Shown in pieces: positions 23,773-35,327 of a stretch of DNA of 64,000 nt (its first letter is position 1; each line of letters opens with the position of its first letter). Made by a program: the position numbers and the translations under genes. A model generated the notes under the pieces. The model was given only the letters and a program-made list of their open reading frames with translations, was not told the DNA's origin and did no database searches. The stretch is from Cylicocyclus nassatus (Eukaryota; Nematoda; Chromadorea; Rhabditida; Strongylidae): assembly GCA_958299035.1 (NCBI GenBank), contig CATQJL010000112.1, forward strand, positions 63,595,823 to 63,659,822, given 5' to 3'.

Positions 23773-23851
23773 TACGTTTTGCGAATAGTGTTCTCACAGA
23801 AAACGAGGGATTTATCTCATCGTCTAAGATGAAGGGATTTAAAATTCTCAC

Positions 23852-23923
23852 GGCCGAGTGGTCTAGTGGTATGATTCTCGCTTTGGGTGCGAGAGGTCCC
23901 GGTTTCGATCACCGGCTCGGCCC
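23852..23923 (+). tRNA. tRNA-Pro(TGG) copy 85, consensus
   Basis: Consensus sequence. TTTT terminator; 281-type spacer. Confidence 0.95.

Positions 23924-24132
23924 TACGTTTTGCATGTACTTCCTTCTTCAACACAGTGCGTACGCCGTCGCCTATAGTTTAGCGCTTCAACGTAGCAGAA
24001 GAAGAGCTAGCGTTTTGAAATTTGAAGTAGAGTCCTCACAGGAAGCGCCAGCAGATAGGGCCTTGTTTGTACTCTCACAGAAAACGACAGATATATCTCA
24101 TCGTCTAAGATGGAGGGATTTAACATTCTCAC

Positions 24133-24204
24133 GGCCGAGTGGTCTAGTGGTATGATTCTCGCTTTGGGTGCGAAAGGTCCCGGTTTCGATCACCGGCTCG
24201 GCCC
24133..24204 (+). tRNA. tRNA-Pro(TGG) copy 86, A43 variant
   Basis: A43 opposes C27. TTTT terminator; long spacer. Confidence 0.88.

Positions 24205-24484
24205 TACGTTTTGCATGTACTTCCTTCTTCAACACAGTGCGTACGCCGTCGCCTATAGTTTAGCGCTTCAACGTAACAGAAGAATAGCTTGCATTTTGAA
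24301 ATTTGAAGTGGAGCCCTCACAAAAACCAGCAGATAGGTCCTTGTTTGCACATTGCGTTAGGAAGAATTGTAAGATTTGCTTTCGAATCAAGAAATTAAAC
24401 TTTTATACTTTTTGGGAACAGTGTTCTCACAGAAGACGAGAGATTTATCTCATCGTCTAAGATGAAGGGATTTAACATTCTCAC

Positions 24485-24556
24485 GGCCGAGTGGTCTAGT
24501 GGTATGATTCTCGCTTTGGGTGCGAGAGGTCCCGGTTTCGACCACCGGCTCGGCCC
24485..24556 (+). tRNA. tRNA-Pro(TGG) copy 87, C59 variant
   Basis: T59 is C in the T loop, likely neutral. TTTT terminator; 281-type spacer. Confidence 0.92.

Positions 24557-24765
24557 TACGTTTTGCATGTACTTCCTTCTTCAACACAGTGCGTACGCCG
24601 TCGCCTATAGTTTAGCGCTTCAACGTAGCAGAAGAAGAGCTAGCGTTTTGAAATTTGAAGTAGAGTCCTCACAGGAAGCGCCAGCAGATAGGGCCTTGTT
24701 TGTACTCTCACAGAAAACGACAGATATATCTCATCGTCTAAGATGGAGGGATTTAACATTCTCAC
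24485..24765 (+). repeat. Prototype 281-bp unit
   Basis: Relative to the long unit this lacks about 74 bp between CCTTGTTTG and CTCACAG, and usually has a 3-bp gain in CACAAAAAGCGCCAGC. A 278-bp form (for example 1220-1497) has the same deletion without the gain and reads GCCCTAACAAAAGCC. A 275-bp form also lacks 6 bp in GTACGCCGTCGCC. Confidence 0.88.

Positions 24766-24837
24766 GGCCGAGTGGTCTAGTGGTATGATTCTCGCTTTGG
24801 GTGCGAGAGGTCCCGGTTTCGATCACCGGCTCGGCCC
24766..24837 (+). tRNA. tRNA-Pro(TGG) copy 88, consensus
   Basis: Consensus sequence. TTTT terminator; long spacer (GCCGTGGCC). Confidence 0.95.

Positions 24838-25117
24838 TACGTTTTGCATGTACTTCCTTCTTCAACACAGTGCGTACGCCGTGGCCTATAGTTTAGCGCT
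24901 TCAACGTAACAGAAGAATAGCTAGCATTTTGAAATTTGAAGTGGAGCCCTCACAAAAACCAGCAGATAGGTCCTTGTTTGCACATTGCGTTAGGAAGAAT
25001 TGTAAGATTTGCTTTCGAATCAAGAAATTAAACTTTTATACTTTTTGGGAACAGTGTTCTCACAGAAGACGAGAGATTTATCTCATCGTCTAAGATGAAG
25101 GGATTTAACATTCTCAC

Positions 25118-25189
25118 GGCCGAGTGGTCTAGTGGTATGATTCTCGCTTTGGGTGCGAGAGGTCCCGGTTTCGACCACCGGCTCGGCCC
25118..25189 (+). tRNA. tRNA-Pro(TGG) copy 89, C59 variant
   Basis: T59C. TTTT terminator; 281-type spacer. Duplicate of the 24485 unit. Confidence 0.92.

Positions 25190-25398
25190 TACGTTTTGCA
25201 TGTACTTCCTTCTTCAACACAGTGCGTACGCCGTCGCCTATAGTTTAGCGCTTCAACGTAGCAGAAGAAGAGCTAGCGTTTTGAAATTTGAAGTAGAGTC
25301 CTCACAGGAAGCGCCAGCAGATAGGGCCTTGTTTGTACTCTCACAGAAAACGACAGATATATCTCATCGTCTAAGATGGAGGGATTTAACATTCTCAC

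Positions 25399-25470
25399 GG
25401 CCGAGTGGTCTAGTGGTATGATTCTCGCTTTGGGTGCGAGAGGTCCCGGTTTCGATCACCGGCTCGGCCC
25399..25470 (+). tRNA. tRNA-Pro(TGG) copy 90, consensus
   Basis: Consensus sequence. TTTT terminator; long spacer (GCCGTGGCC). Confidence 0.95.

Positions 25471-25750
25471 TACGTTTTGCATGTACTTCCTTCTTCAACA
25501 CAGTGCGTACGCCGTGGCCTATAGTTTAGCGCTTCAACGTAACAGAAGAATAGCTAGCATTTTGAAATTTGAAGTGGAGCCCTCACAAAAACCAGCAGAT
25601 AGGTCCTTGTTTGCACATTGCGTTAGGAAGAATTGTAAGATTTGCTTTCGAATCAAGAAATTAAACTTTTATACTTTTTGGGAACAGTGTTCTCACAGAA
25701 GACGAGAGATTTATCTCATCGTCTAAGATGAAGGGATTTAAAATTCTCAC

Positions 25751-25822
25751 GGCCGAGTGGTCTATTGGTATGATTCTCGCTTTGGGTGCGAGAGGTCCCG
25801 GTTTCGATCACCGGCTCGGCCC
25751..25822 (+). 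tRNA. tRNA-Pro(TGG) copy 91, T15 variant
   Basis: G15T. TTTTT terminator; long spacer. Confidence 0.88.

Positions 25823-26102
25823 TACTTTTTGCATGTACTTCCTTCTTCAACACAGTGCGTACGCCGTCGCCTATAGTTTAGCGCTTCAACGTAACAGAAG
25901 AATAGCTAGCATTTTGAAATTTGAAGTGGAGCCCTCACAAAAGCCAGCAGATAGGTCCTTGTTTGCATAATGCGTTAGGAAGAATTGTAAGATTTGCTTT
26001 CGAATTAAGAAATTAAACTTTTAAACTTTTTGGGAACAGTGTTCTCATAGAAGACGAGAGATTTATCTCATCGTCTAAGATGAAGGGATTTAACATTCTC
26101 AC

Positions 26103-26174
26103 GGCCGAGTGGTCTAGTGGTATGATTCTCGCTTTGGGTGCGAGAGGTCCCGGTTTCGATCACCGGCTCGGCCC
26103..26174 (+). tRNA. tRNA-Pro(TGG) copy 92, consensus
   Basis: Consensus sequence. TTTTT terminator; 281-type spacer. Confidence 0.95.

Positions 26175-26383
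26175 TACTTTTTGTATGTACTTCCTTCTTC
26201 AACACAGTGCATACGCCGTCGCCTATAGTTTAGCGCTTCAACGTAGCAGAAGAAGAGCTAGCGTTTTGAAATTTGAAGTAGAGTCCTCACAAAAAGCGCC
26301 AGCAGATAGGGCCTTGTTTGTACTCTCACAGAAAACGACAGATATATCTCATCGTCTAAGATGGAGGGATTTAACATTCTCAC

Positions 26384-26455
26384 GGCCGAGTGGTCTAGTG
26401 GTATGATTCTCGCTTTGGGTGCGAGAGGTCCCGGTTTCGATCACCGGCTCGGCCC
26384..26455 (+). tRNA. tRNA-Pro(TGG) copy 93, consensus
   Basis: Consensus sequence. TTTTT terminator; long spacer. Confidence 0.95.

Positions 26456-26735
26456 TACTTTTTGTATGTACTTCCTTCTTCAACACAGTGCATACGCCGT
26501 CGCCTATAGTTTAGCGCTTCAACGTAACAGAAGAATAGCTAGCATTTTGAAATTTGAAGTGGAGCCCTCACAAAAGCCAGCAGATAGGTCCTTGTTTGCA
26601 TATTGCGTTAGGAAGAATTGTAAGATTTGCTTTCGAATCAAGAAATTAAACTTTTAAACTTTTTGGGAACAGTGTTCTCACAGAAGACGAGAGATTTATC
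26701 TCATCGTCTAAGATGAAGGAATTTAAAATTCTCAC

Positions 26736-26971
<236 letters not shown>

Positions 26972-27037
26972 TAGTGTTCTCACAGAAAACGAGGGATTTA
27001 TCTCATCGTCTAAGATGAAGGGATTTAAAATTCTCAC

Positions 27038-27109
27038 GGCCGAGTGGTCTAGTGGTATGATTCTCGCTTTGGGTGCGAGAGGTCCCGGTTTCGATCACCG
27101 GCTCGGCCC
27038..27109 (+). tRNA. tRNA-Pro(TGG) copy 96, consensus
   Basis: Consensus sequence. TTTT terminator; 281-type spacer. Confidence 0.95.

Positions 27110-27318
27110 TACGTTTTGCATGTACTTCCTTCTTCAACACAGTGCGTACGCCGTCGCCTATAGTTTAGCGCTTCAACGTAGCAGAAGAAGAGCTAGCGTT
27201 TTGAAATTTGAAGTAGAGTCCTCACAGGAAGCGCCAGCAGATAGGGCCTTGTTTGTACTCTCACAGAAAACGACAGATATATCTCATCGTCTAAGATGGA
27301 GGGATTTAACATTCTCAC

Positions 27319-27390
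27319 GGCCGAGTGGTCTAGTGGTATGATTCTCGCTTTGGGTGCGAAAGGTCCCGGTTTCGATCACCGGCTCGGCCC
27319..27390 (+). tRNA. tRNA-Pro(TGG) copy 97, A43 variant
   Basis: A43 opposes C27. TTTT terminator; long spacer. Confidence 0.88.

Positions 27391-27670
27391 TACGTTTTGC
27401 ATGTACTTCCTTCTTCAACACAGTGCGTACGCCGTCGCCTATAGTTTAGCGCTTCAACGTAACAGAAGAATAGCTTGCATTTTGAAATTTGAAGTGGAGC
27501 CCTCACAAAAACCAGCAGATAGGTCCTTGTTTGCACATTGCGTTAGGAAGAATTGTAAGATTTGCTTTCGAATCAAGAAATTAAACTTTTATACTTTTTG
27601 GGAACAGTGTTCTCACAGAAGACGAGAGATTTATCTCATCGTCTAAGATGAAGGGATTTAACATTCTCAC

Positions 27671-27742
27671 GGCCGAGTGGTCTAGTGGTATGATTCTCGC
27701 TTTGGGTGCGAGAGGTCCCGGTTTCGACCACCGGCTCGGCCC
27671..27742 (+). tRNA. tRNA-Pro(TGG) copy 98, C59 variant
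   Basis: T59C. TTTT terminator; 281-type spacer. Confidence 0.92.

Positions 27743-27951
27743 TACGTTTTGCATGTACTTCCTTCTTCAACACAGTGCGTACGCCGTCGCCTATAGTTTA
27801 GCGCTTCAACGTAGCAGAAGAAGAGCTAGCGTTTTGAAATTTGAAGTAGAGTCCTCACAGGAAGCGCCAGCAGATAGGGCCTTGTTTGTACTCTCACAGA
27901 AAACGACAGATATATCTCATCGTCTAAGATGGAGGGATTTAACATTCTCAC

Positions 27952-28023
27952 GGCCGAGTGGTCTAGTGGTATGATTCTCGCTTTGGGTGCGAGAGGTCCC
28001 GGTTTCGATCACCGGCTCGGCCC
27952..28023 (+). tRNA. tRNA-Pro(TGG) copy 99, consensus
   Basis: Consensus sequence. TTTT terminator; long spacer (GCCGTGGCC). Confidence 0.95.

Positions 28024-28303
28024 TACGTTTTGCATGTACTTCCTTCTTCAACACAGTGCGTACGCCGTGGCCTATAGTTTAGCGCTTCAACGTAACAGAA
28101 GAATAGCTAGCATTTTGAAATTTGAAGTGGAGCCCTCACAAAAACCAGCAGATAGGTCCTTGTTTGCACATTGCGTTAGGAAGAATTGTAAGATTTGCTT
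28201 TCGAATCAAGAAATTAAACTTTTATACTTTTTGGGAACAGTGTTCTCACAGAAGACGAGAGATTTATCTCATCGTCTAAGATGAAGGGATTTAACATTCT
28301 CAC

Positions 28304-28375
28304 GGCCGAGTGGTCTAGTGGTATGATTCTCGCTTTGGGTGCGAGAGGTCCCGGTTTCGACCACCGGCTCGGCCC
28304..28375 (+). tRNA. tRNA-Pro(TGG) copy 100, C59 variant
   Basis: T59C. TTTT terminator; 281-type spacer. Confidence 0.92.

Positions 28376-28584
28376 TACGTTTTGCATGTACTTCCTTCTT
28401 CAACACAGTGCGTACGCCGTCGCCTATAGTTTAGCGCTTCAACGTAGCAGAAGAAGAGCTAGCGTTTTGAAATTTGAAGTAGAGTCCTCACAGGAAGCGC
28501 CAGCAGATAGGGCCTTGTTTGTACTCTCACAGAAAACGACAGATATATCTCATCGTCTAAGATGGAGGGATTTAACATTCTCAC

Positions 28585-28656
28585 GGCCGAGTGGTCTAGT
28601 GGTATGATTCTCGCTTTGGGTGCGAGAGGTCCCGGTTTCGATCACCGGCTCGGCCC
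28585..28656 (+). tRNA. tRNA-Pro(TGG) copy 101, consensus
   Basis: Consensus sequence. TTTT terminator; long spacer (GCCGTGGCC). Confidence 0.95.

Positions 28657-28936
28657 TACGTTTTGCATGTACTTCCTTCTTCAACACAGTGCGTACGCCG
28701 TGGCCTATAGTTTAGCGCTTCAACGTAACAGAAGAATAGCTAGCATTTTGAAATTTGAAGTGGAGCCCTCACAAAAACCAGCAGATAGGTCCTTGTTTGC
28801 ACATTGCGTTAGGAAGAATTGTAAGATTTGCTTTCGAATCAAGAAATTAAACTTTTATACTTTTTGGGAACAGTGTTCTCACAGAAGACGAGAGATTTAT
28901 CTCATCGTCTAAGATGAAGGGATTTAAAATTCTCAC

Positions 28937-29008
28937 GGCCGAGTGGTCTATTGGTATGATTCTCGCTTTGGGTGCGAGAGGTCCCGGTTTCGATCACCGG
29001 CTCGGCCC
28937..29008 (+). tRNA. tRNA-Pro(TGG) copy 102, T15 variant
   Basis: G15T. TTTTT terminator; long spacer. Confidence 0.88.

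Positions 29009-29288
29009 TACTTTTTGCATGTACTTCCTTCTTCAACACAGTGCGTACGCCGTCGCCTATAGTTTAGCGCTTCAACGTAACAGAAGAATAGCTAGCATTT
29101 TGAAATTTGAAGTGGAGCCCTCACAAAAGCCAGCAGATAGGTCCTTGTTTGCATAATGCGTTAGGAAGAATTGTAAGATTTGCTTTCGAATTAAGAAATT
29201 AAACTTTTAAACTTTTTGGGAACAGTGTTCTCATAGAAGACGAGAGATTTATCTCATCGTCTAAGATGAAGGGATTTAACATTCTCAC

Positions 29289-29360
29289 GGCCGAGTGGTC
29301 TAGTGGTATGATTCTCGCTTTGGGTGCGAGAGGTCCCGGTTTCGATCACCGGCTCGGCCC
29289..29360 (+). tRNA. tRNA-Pro(TGG) copy 103, consensus
   Basis: Consensus sequence. TTTTT terminator; 281-type spacer. Confidence 0.95.

Positions 29361-29569
29361 TACTTTTTGTATGTACTTCCTTCTTCAACACAGTGCATAC
29401 GCCGTCGCCTATAGTTTAGCGCTTCAACGTAGCAGAAGAAGAGCTAGCGTTTTGAAATTTGAAGTAGAGTCCTCACAAAAAGCGCCAGCAGATAGGGCCT
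29501 TGTTTGTACTCTCACAGAAAACGACAGATATATCTCATCGTCTAAGATGGAGGGATTTAACATTCTCAC

Positions 29570-29641
29570 GGCCGAGTGGTCTAGTGGTATGATTCTCGCT
29601 TTGGGTGCGAGAGGTCCCGGTTTCGATCACCGGCTCGGCCC
29570..29641 (+). tRNA. tRNA-Pro(TGG) copy 104, consensus
   Basis: Consensus sequence. TTTTT terminator; long spacer. Confidence 0.95.

Positions 29642-29921
29642 TACTTTTTGTATGTACTTCCTTCTTCAACACAGTGCATACGCCGTCGCCTATAGTTTAG
29701 CGCTTCAACGTAACAGAAGAATAGCTAGCATTTTGAAATTTGAAGTGGAGCCCTCACAAAAGCCAGCAGATAGGTCCTTGTTTGCATATTGCGTTAGGAA
29801 GAATTGTAAGATTTGCTTTCGAATCAAGAAATTAAACTTTTAAACTTTTTGGGAACAGTGTTCTCACAGAAGACGAGAGATTTATCTCATCGTCTAAGAT
29901 GAAGGAATTTAAAATTCTCAC

Positions 29922-29993
29922 GGCCGAGTGGTCTAGTGGTATGATTCTCGCTTTGGGTGCGAGAGGTCCCGTTTTCGATCACCGGCTCGGCCC
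29922..29993 (+). tRNA. tRNA-Pro(TGG) copy 105, T52 variant
   Basis: T52 opposes C62. TTTT terminator; 151-type spacer. Confidence 0.86.

Positions 29994-30072
29994 TACGTTT
30001 TGCGAACAGTGTTCTCACAGAAAACGAGAGATTTATCTCATCGTCTAAGATGAAGGGATTTAAAATTCTCAC

Positions 30073-30144
30073 GGCCGAGTGGTCTAGTGGTATGATTCTC
30101 GCTTTGGGTGCGAGAGGTCCCGGTTTCGATCACCGGCTCGGCCC
30073..30144 (+). tRNA. tRNA-Pro(TGG) copy 106, consensus
   Basis: Consensus sequence. TTTT terminator (TATGTTTTGC); 281-type spacer. Confidence 0.95.

Positions 30145-30353
30145 TATGTTTTGCATGTACTTCCTTCTTCAACACAGTGCGTACGCCGTCGCCTATAGTT
30201 TAGCGCTTCAACGTAGCAGAAGAAGAGCTAGCGTTTTGAAATTTGAAGTAGAGTCCTCACAGGAAGCGCCAGCAGATAGGGCCTTGTTTGTACTCTCACA
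30301 GAAAACGACAGATATATCTCATCGTCTAAGATGGAGGGATTTAACATTCTCAC

Positions 30354-30425
30354 GGCCGAGTGGTCTAGTGGTATGATTCTCGCTTTGGGTGCGAAAGGTC
30401 CCGGTTTCGATCACCGGCTCGGCCC
30354..30425 (+). tRNA. tRNA-Pro(TGG) copy 107, A43 variant
   Basis: A43 opposes C27. TTTT terminator; long spacer. Confidence 0.88.

Positions 30426-30705
30426 TACGTTTTGCATGTACTTCCTTCTTCAACACAGTGCGTACGCCGTCGCCTATAGTTTAGCGCTTCAACGTAACAG
30501 AAGAATAGCTTGCATTTTGAAATTTGAAGTGGAGCCCTCACAAAAACCAGCAGATAGGTCCTTGTTTGCACATTGCGTTAGGAAGAATTGTAAGATTTGC
30601 TTTCGAATCAAGAAATTAAACTTTTATACTTTTTGGGAACAGTGTTCTCACAGAAGACGAGAGATTTATCTCATCGTCTAAGATGAAGGGATTTAACATT
30701 CTCAC

Positions 30706-30777
30706 GGCCGAGTGGTCTATTGGTATGATTCTCGCTTTGGGTGCGAGAGGTCCCGGTTTCGATCACCGGCTCGGCCC
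30706..30777 (+). tRNA. tRNA-Pro(TGG) copy 108, T15 variant
   Basis: G15T. TTTT terminator; 281-type spacer. Confidence 0.88.

Positions 30778-30986
30778 TACGTTTTGCATGTACTTCCTTC
30801 TTCAACACACTGCGTACGCCGTCGCCTATAGTTTAGCGCTTCAACGTAGCAGAAGAAGAGCTAGCGTTTTGAAATTTGAAGTAGAGTCCTCACAGGAAGC
30901 GCCAGCAGATAGGGCCTTGTTTGTACTCTCATAGAAAACGACAGATATATCTCATCGTCTAAGATGGAGGGATTTAACATTCTCAC

Positions 30987-31058
30987 GGCCGAGTGGTCTA
31001 GTGGTATGATTCTCGCTTTGGGTGCGAGAGGTCCCGGTTTCGATCACCGGCTCGGCCC
30987..31058 (+). tRNA. tRNA-Pro(TGG) copy 109, consensus
   Basis: Consensus sequence. TTTT terminator; long spacer. Confidence 0.95.

Positions 31059-31338
31059 TACGTTTTGCATGTACTTCCTTCTTCAACACAGTGCGTACGC
31101 CGTCGCCTATAGTTTAGCGCTTCAACGTAACAGAAGAATAGCTAGCATTTTGAAATTTGAAGTGGAGCCCTCACAAATACCAGCAGATAGGTCCTTGTTT
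31201 GCACATTGCGTTAGGAAGAATTGTAAGATTTGCTTTCGAATCAAGAAATTAAATTTTTATACTTTTTGGGAACAGTGTTCTCACAGAAGACGAGAGATTT
31301 ATCTCATCGTCTAAGATGAAGGGATTTAAAATTCTCAC

Positions 31339-31410
31339 GGCCGAGTGGTCTATTGGTATGATTCTCGCTTTGGGTGCGAGAGGTCCCGGTTTCGATCACC
31401 GGCTCGGCCC
31339..31410 (+). tRNA. tRNA-Pro(TGG) copy 110, T15 variant
   Basis: G15T. TTTT terminator; first 226-type spacer of the window. Confidence 0.88.

Positions 31411-31564
31411 TACGTTTTGCATGTACTTCCTTCTTCAACACAGTGCGTACGCCGTCGCCTATAGTTTAGCGCTTCAGCGTAACAGAAGAATAGCTAGCGT
31501 TTCGAAATTTAGAAAACGACAGATATATTTCATCGTCTAAGATGGAGGGATTTAACATTCTCAC

Positions 31565-31636
31565 GGCCGAGTGGTCTAGTGGTATGATTCTCGCTTTGGG
31601 TGCGAGAGGTCCCGGTTTCGATCACCGGCTCGGCCC
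31565..31636 (+). tRNA. tRNA-Pro(TGG) copy 111, consensus
   Basis: Consensus sequence. TTTTT terminator; long spacer. Confidence 0.95.

Positions 31637-31916
31637 TACTTTTTGCATGTACTTCCTTCTTCAACACAGTGCGTACGCCGTCGCCTATAGTTTAGCGCTT
31701 CAACGTAACAGAAGAATAGCTAGCATTTTGAAATTTGAAGTGGAGCCCTCACAAAAGCCAGCAGATAGGTCCTTGTTTGCATAATGCGTTAGGAAGAATT
31801 GTAAGATTTGCTTTCGAATTAAGAAATTAAACTTTTAAACTTTTTGGGAACAGTGTTCTCATAGAAGACGAGAGATTTATCTCATCGTCTAAGATGAAGG
31901 AATTTAAAATTCTCAC

Positions 31917-31988
31917 GGCCGAGTGGTCTAGTGGTATGATTCTCGCTTTGGGTGCGAGAGGTCCCGGTTTCGATCACCGGCTCGGCCC
31917..31988 (+). tRNA. tRNA-Pro(TGG) copy 112, consensus
   Basis: Consensus sequence; flank has GGAATTTAAAATT. TTTTT terminator; 281-type spacer. 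Confidence 0.95.

Positions 31989-32197
31989 TACTTTTTGTAT
32001 GTACTTCCTTCTTCAACACAGTGCATACGCCGTCGCCTATAGTTTAGCGCTTCAACGTAGCAGAAGAAGAGCTAGCGTTTTGAAATTTGAAGTAGAGTCC
32101 TCACAAAAAGCGCCAGCAGATAGGGCCTTGTTTGTACTCTCACAGAAAACGACAGATATATCTCATCGTCTAAGATGGAGGGATTTAACATTCTCAC

Positions 32198-32269
32198 GGC
32201 CGAGTGGTCTAGTGGTATGATTCTCGCTTTGGGTGCGAGAGGTCCCGGTTTCGATCACCGGCTCGGCCC
32198..32269 (+). tRNA. tRNA-Pro(TGG) copy 113, consensus
   Basis: Consensus sequence. TTTTT terminator; long spacer. Confidence 0.95.

Positions 32270-32549
32270 TACTTTTTGTATGTACTTCCTTCTTCAACAC
32301 AGTGCATACGCCGTCGCCTATAGTTTAGCGCTTCAACGTAACAGAAGAATAGCTAGCATTTTGAAATTTGAAGTGGAGCCCTCACAAAAGCCAGCAGATA
32401 GGTCCTTGTTTGCATATTGCGTTAGGAAGAATTGTAAGATTTGCTTTCGAATCAAGAAATTAAACTTTTAAACTTTTTGGGAACAGTGTTCTCACAGAAG
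32501 ACGAGAGATTTATCTCATCGTCTAAGATGAAGGAATTTAAAATTCTCAC

Positions 32550-32621
32550 GGCCGAGTGGTCTAGTGGTATGATTCTCGCTTTGGGTGCGAGAGGTCCCGT
32601 TTTCGATCACCGGCTCGGCCC
32550..32621 (+). tRNA. tRNA-Pro(TGG) copy 114, T52 variant
   Basis: T52 opposes C62. TTTT terminator; 151-type spacer. Confidence 0.86.

Positions 32622-32700
32622 TACGTTTTGCGAACAGTGTTCTCACAGAAAACGAGAGATTTATCTCATCGTCTAAGATGAAGGGATTTAAAATTCTCAC

Positions 32701-32772
32701 GGCCGAGTGGTCTAGTGGTATGATTCTCGCTTTGGGTGCGAGAGGTCCCGGTTTCGATCACCGGCTCGGCCC
32701..32772 (+). tRNA. tRNA-Pro(TGG) copy 115, consensus
   Basis: Consensus sequence. TTTT terminator (TATGTTTTGC); 281-type spacer. Confidence 0.95.

Positions 32773-32981
32773 TATGTTTTGCATGTACTTCCTTCTTCAA
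32801 CACAGTGCGTACGCCGTCGCCTATAGTTTAGCGCTTCAACGTAGCAGAAGAAGAGCTAGCGTTTTGAAATTTGAAGTAGAGTCCTCACAGGAAGCGCCAG
32901 CAGATAGGGCCTTGTTTGTACTCTCACAGAAAACGACAGATATATCTCATCGTCTAAGATGGAGGGATTTAACATTCTCAC

Positions 32982-33053
32982 GGCCGAGTGGTCTAGTGGT
33001 ATGATTCTCGCTTTGGGTGCGAAAGGTCCCGGTTTCGATCACCGGCTCGGCCC
32982..33053 (+). tRNA. tRNA-Pro(TGG) copy 116, A43 variant
   Basis: A43 opposes C27. TTTT terminator; long spacer. Confidence 0.88.

Positions 33054-33333
33054 TACGTTTTGCATGTACTTCCTTCTTCAACACAGTGCGTACGCCGTCG
33101 CCTATAGTTTAGCGCTTCAACGTAACAGAAGAATAGCTTGCATTTTGAAATTTGAAGTGGAGCCCTCACAAAAACCAGCAGATAGGTCCTTGTTTGCACA
33201 TTGCGTTAGGAAGAATTGTAAGATTTGCTTTCGAATCAAGAAATTAAACTTTTATACTTTTTGGGAACAGTGTTCTCACAGAAGACGAGAGATTTATCTC
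33301 ATCGTCTAAGATGAAGGGATTTAACATTCTCAC

Positions 33334-33405
33334 GGCCGAGTGGTCTATTGGTATGATTCTCGCTTTGGGTGCGAGAGGTCCCGGTTTCGATCACCGGCTC
33401 GGCCC
33334..33405 (+). tRNA. tRNA-Pro(TGG) copy 117, T15 variant
   Basis: G15T. TTTT terminator; 281-type spacer. Confidence 0.88.

Positions 33406-33614
33406 TACGTTTTGCATGTACTTCCTTCTTCAACACACTGCGTACGCCGTCGCCTATAGTTTAGCGCTTCAACGTAGCAGAAGAAGAGCTAGCGTTTTGA
33501 AATTTGAAGTAGAGTCCTCACAGGAAGCGCCAGCAGATAGGGCCTTGTTTGTACTCTCATAGAAAACGACAGATATATCTCATCGTCTAAGATGGAGGGA
33601 TTTAACATTCTCAC

Positions 33615-33686
33615 GGCCGAGTGGTCTAGTGGTATGATTCTCGCTTTGGGTGCGAGAGGTCCCGGTTTCGATCACCGGCTCGGCCC
33615..33686 (+). tRNA. tRNA-Pro(TGG) copy 118, consensus
   Basis: Consensus sequence. 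TTTT terminator; long spacer. Confidence 0.95.

Positions 33687-33966
33687 TACGTTTTGCATGT
33701 ACTTCCTTCTTCAACACAGTGCGTACGCCGTCGCCTATAGTTTAGCGCTTCAACGTAACAGAAGAATAGCTAGCATTTTGAAATTTGAAGTGGAGCCCTC
33801 ACAAATACCAGCAGATAGGTCCTTGTTTGCACATTGCGTTAGGAAGAATTGTAAGATTTGCTTTCGAATCAAGAAATTAAATTTTTATACTTTTTGGGAA
33901 CAGTGTTCTCACAGAAGACGAGAGATTTATCTCATCGTCTAAGATGAAGGGATTTAAAATTCTCAC

Positions 33967-34038
33967 GGCCGAGTGGTCTATTGGTATGATTCTCGCTTTG
34001 GGTGCGAGAGGTCCCGGTTTCGATCACCGGCTCGGCCC
33967..34038 (+). tRNA. tRNA-Pro(TGG) copy 119, T15 variant
   Basis: G15T. TTTT terminator; 226-type spacer. Confidence 0.88.

Positions 34039-34192
34039 TACGTTTTGCATGTACTTCCTTCTTCAACACAGTGCGTACGCCGTCGCCTATAGTTTAGCGC
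34101 TTCAGCGTAACAGAAGAATAGCTAGCGTTTCGAAATTTAGAAAACGACAGATATATTTCATCGTCTAAGATGGAGGGATTTAACATTCTCAC

Positions 34193-34264
34193 GGCCGAGT
34201 GGTCTAGTGGTATGATTCTCGCTTTGGGTGCGAGAGGTCCCGGTTTCGATCACCGGCTCGGCCC
34193..34264 (+). tRNA. tRNA-Pro(TGG) copy 120, consensus
   Basis: Consensus sequence. TTTTT terminator; long spacer. Confidence 0.95.

Positions 34265-34544
34265 TACTTTTTGCATGTACTTCCTTCTTCAACACAGTGC
34301 GTACGCCGTCGCCTATAGTTTAGCGCTTCAACGTAACAGAAGAATAGCTAGCATTTTGAAATTTGAAGTGGAGCCCTCACAAAAGCCAGCAGATAGGTCC
34401 TTGTTTGCATAATGCGTTAGGAAGAATTGTAAGATTTGCTTTCGAATTAAGAAATTAAACTTTTAAACTTTTTGGGAACAGTGTTCTCATAGAAGACGAG
34501 AGATTTATCTCATCGTCTAAGATGAAGGAATTTAAAATTCTCAC

Positions 34545-34615
34545 GGCCGAGTGGTCTAGTGGTATGATTCTCGCTTTGGGTGCGAGAGGTCCGTTTTCGA
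34601 TCACCGGCTCGGCCC
34545..34615 (+). pseudogene. tRNA-Pro(TGG) copy 121, T52 plus one-C deletion
   Basis: 71 nt: one C lost at positions 48-50 (GGTCCG for GGTCCCG) on top of T52, so the T arm cannot form normally. TTTT terminator; 151-type spacer. Confidence 0.82.

Positions 34616-34694
34616 TACGTTTTGCGAACAGTGTTCTCACAGAAAACGAGAGATTTATCTCATCGTCTAAGATGAAGGGATTTAAAATTCTCAC

Positions 34695-34766
34695 GGCCGA
34701 GTGGTCTAGTGGTATGATTCTCGCTTTGGGTGCGAGAGGTCCCGGTTTCGATCACCGGCTCGGCCC
34695..34766 (+). tRNA. tRNA-Pro(TGG) copy 122, consensus
   Basis: Consensus sequence. TTTT terminator (TATGTTTTGC); 281-type spacer. Confidence 0.95.

Positions 34767-34975
34767 TATGTTTTGCATGTACTTCCTTCTTCAACACAGT
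34801 GCGTACGCCGTCGCCTATAGTTTAGCGCTTCAACGTAGCAGAAGAAGAGCTAGCGTTTTGAAATTTGAAGTAGAGTCCTCACAGGAAGCGCCAGCAGATA
34901 GGGCCTTGTTTGTACTCTCACAGAAAACGACAGATATATCTCATCGTCTAAGATGGAGGGATTTAACATTCTCAC

Positions 34976-35047
34976 GGCCGAGTGGTCTAGTGGTATGATT
35001 CTCGCTTTGGGTGCGAAAGGTCCCGGTTTCGATCACCGGCTCGGCCC
34976..35047 (+). tRNA. tRNA-Pro(TGG) copy 123, A43 variant
   Basis: A43 opposes C27; last simple A43 copy. TTTT terminator; long spacer. Confidence 0.88.

Positions 35048-35327
35048 TACGTTTTGCATGTACTTCCTTCTTCAACACAGTGCGTACGCCGTCGCCTATA
35101 GTTTAGCGCTTCAACGTAACAGAAGAATAGCTTGCATTTTGAAATTTGAAGTGGAGCCCTCACAAAAACCAGCAGATAGGTCCTTGTTTGCACATTGCGT
35201 TAGGAAGAATTGTAAGATTTGCTTTCGAATCAAGAAATTAAACTTTTATACTTTTTGGGAACAGTGTTCTCACAGAAGACGAGAGATTTATCTCATCGTC
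35301 TAAGATGAAGGGATTTAACATTCTCAC

Larger units (their letters stand above)
22284..25117 (+). repeat. 1417-bp higher-order repeat, two copies
   Basis: 22284-23700 and 23701-25117 each hold T27, consensus, A43 and two further tRNAs with 151, 281, 352, 281 and 352-bp units. Private changes (C69 at 22716, C32 at 23349, C59 at 24485) distinguish them. Confidence 0.82.
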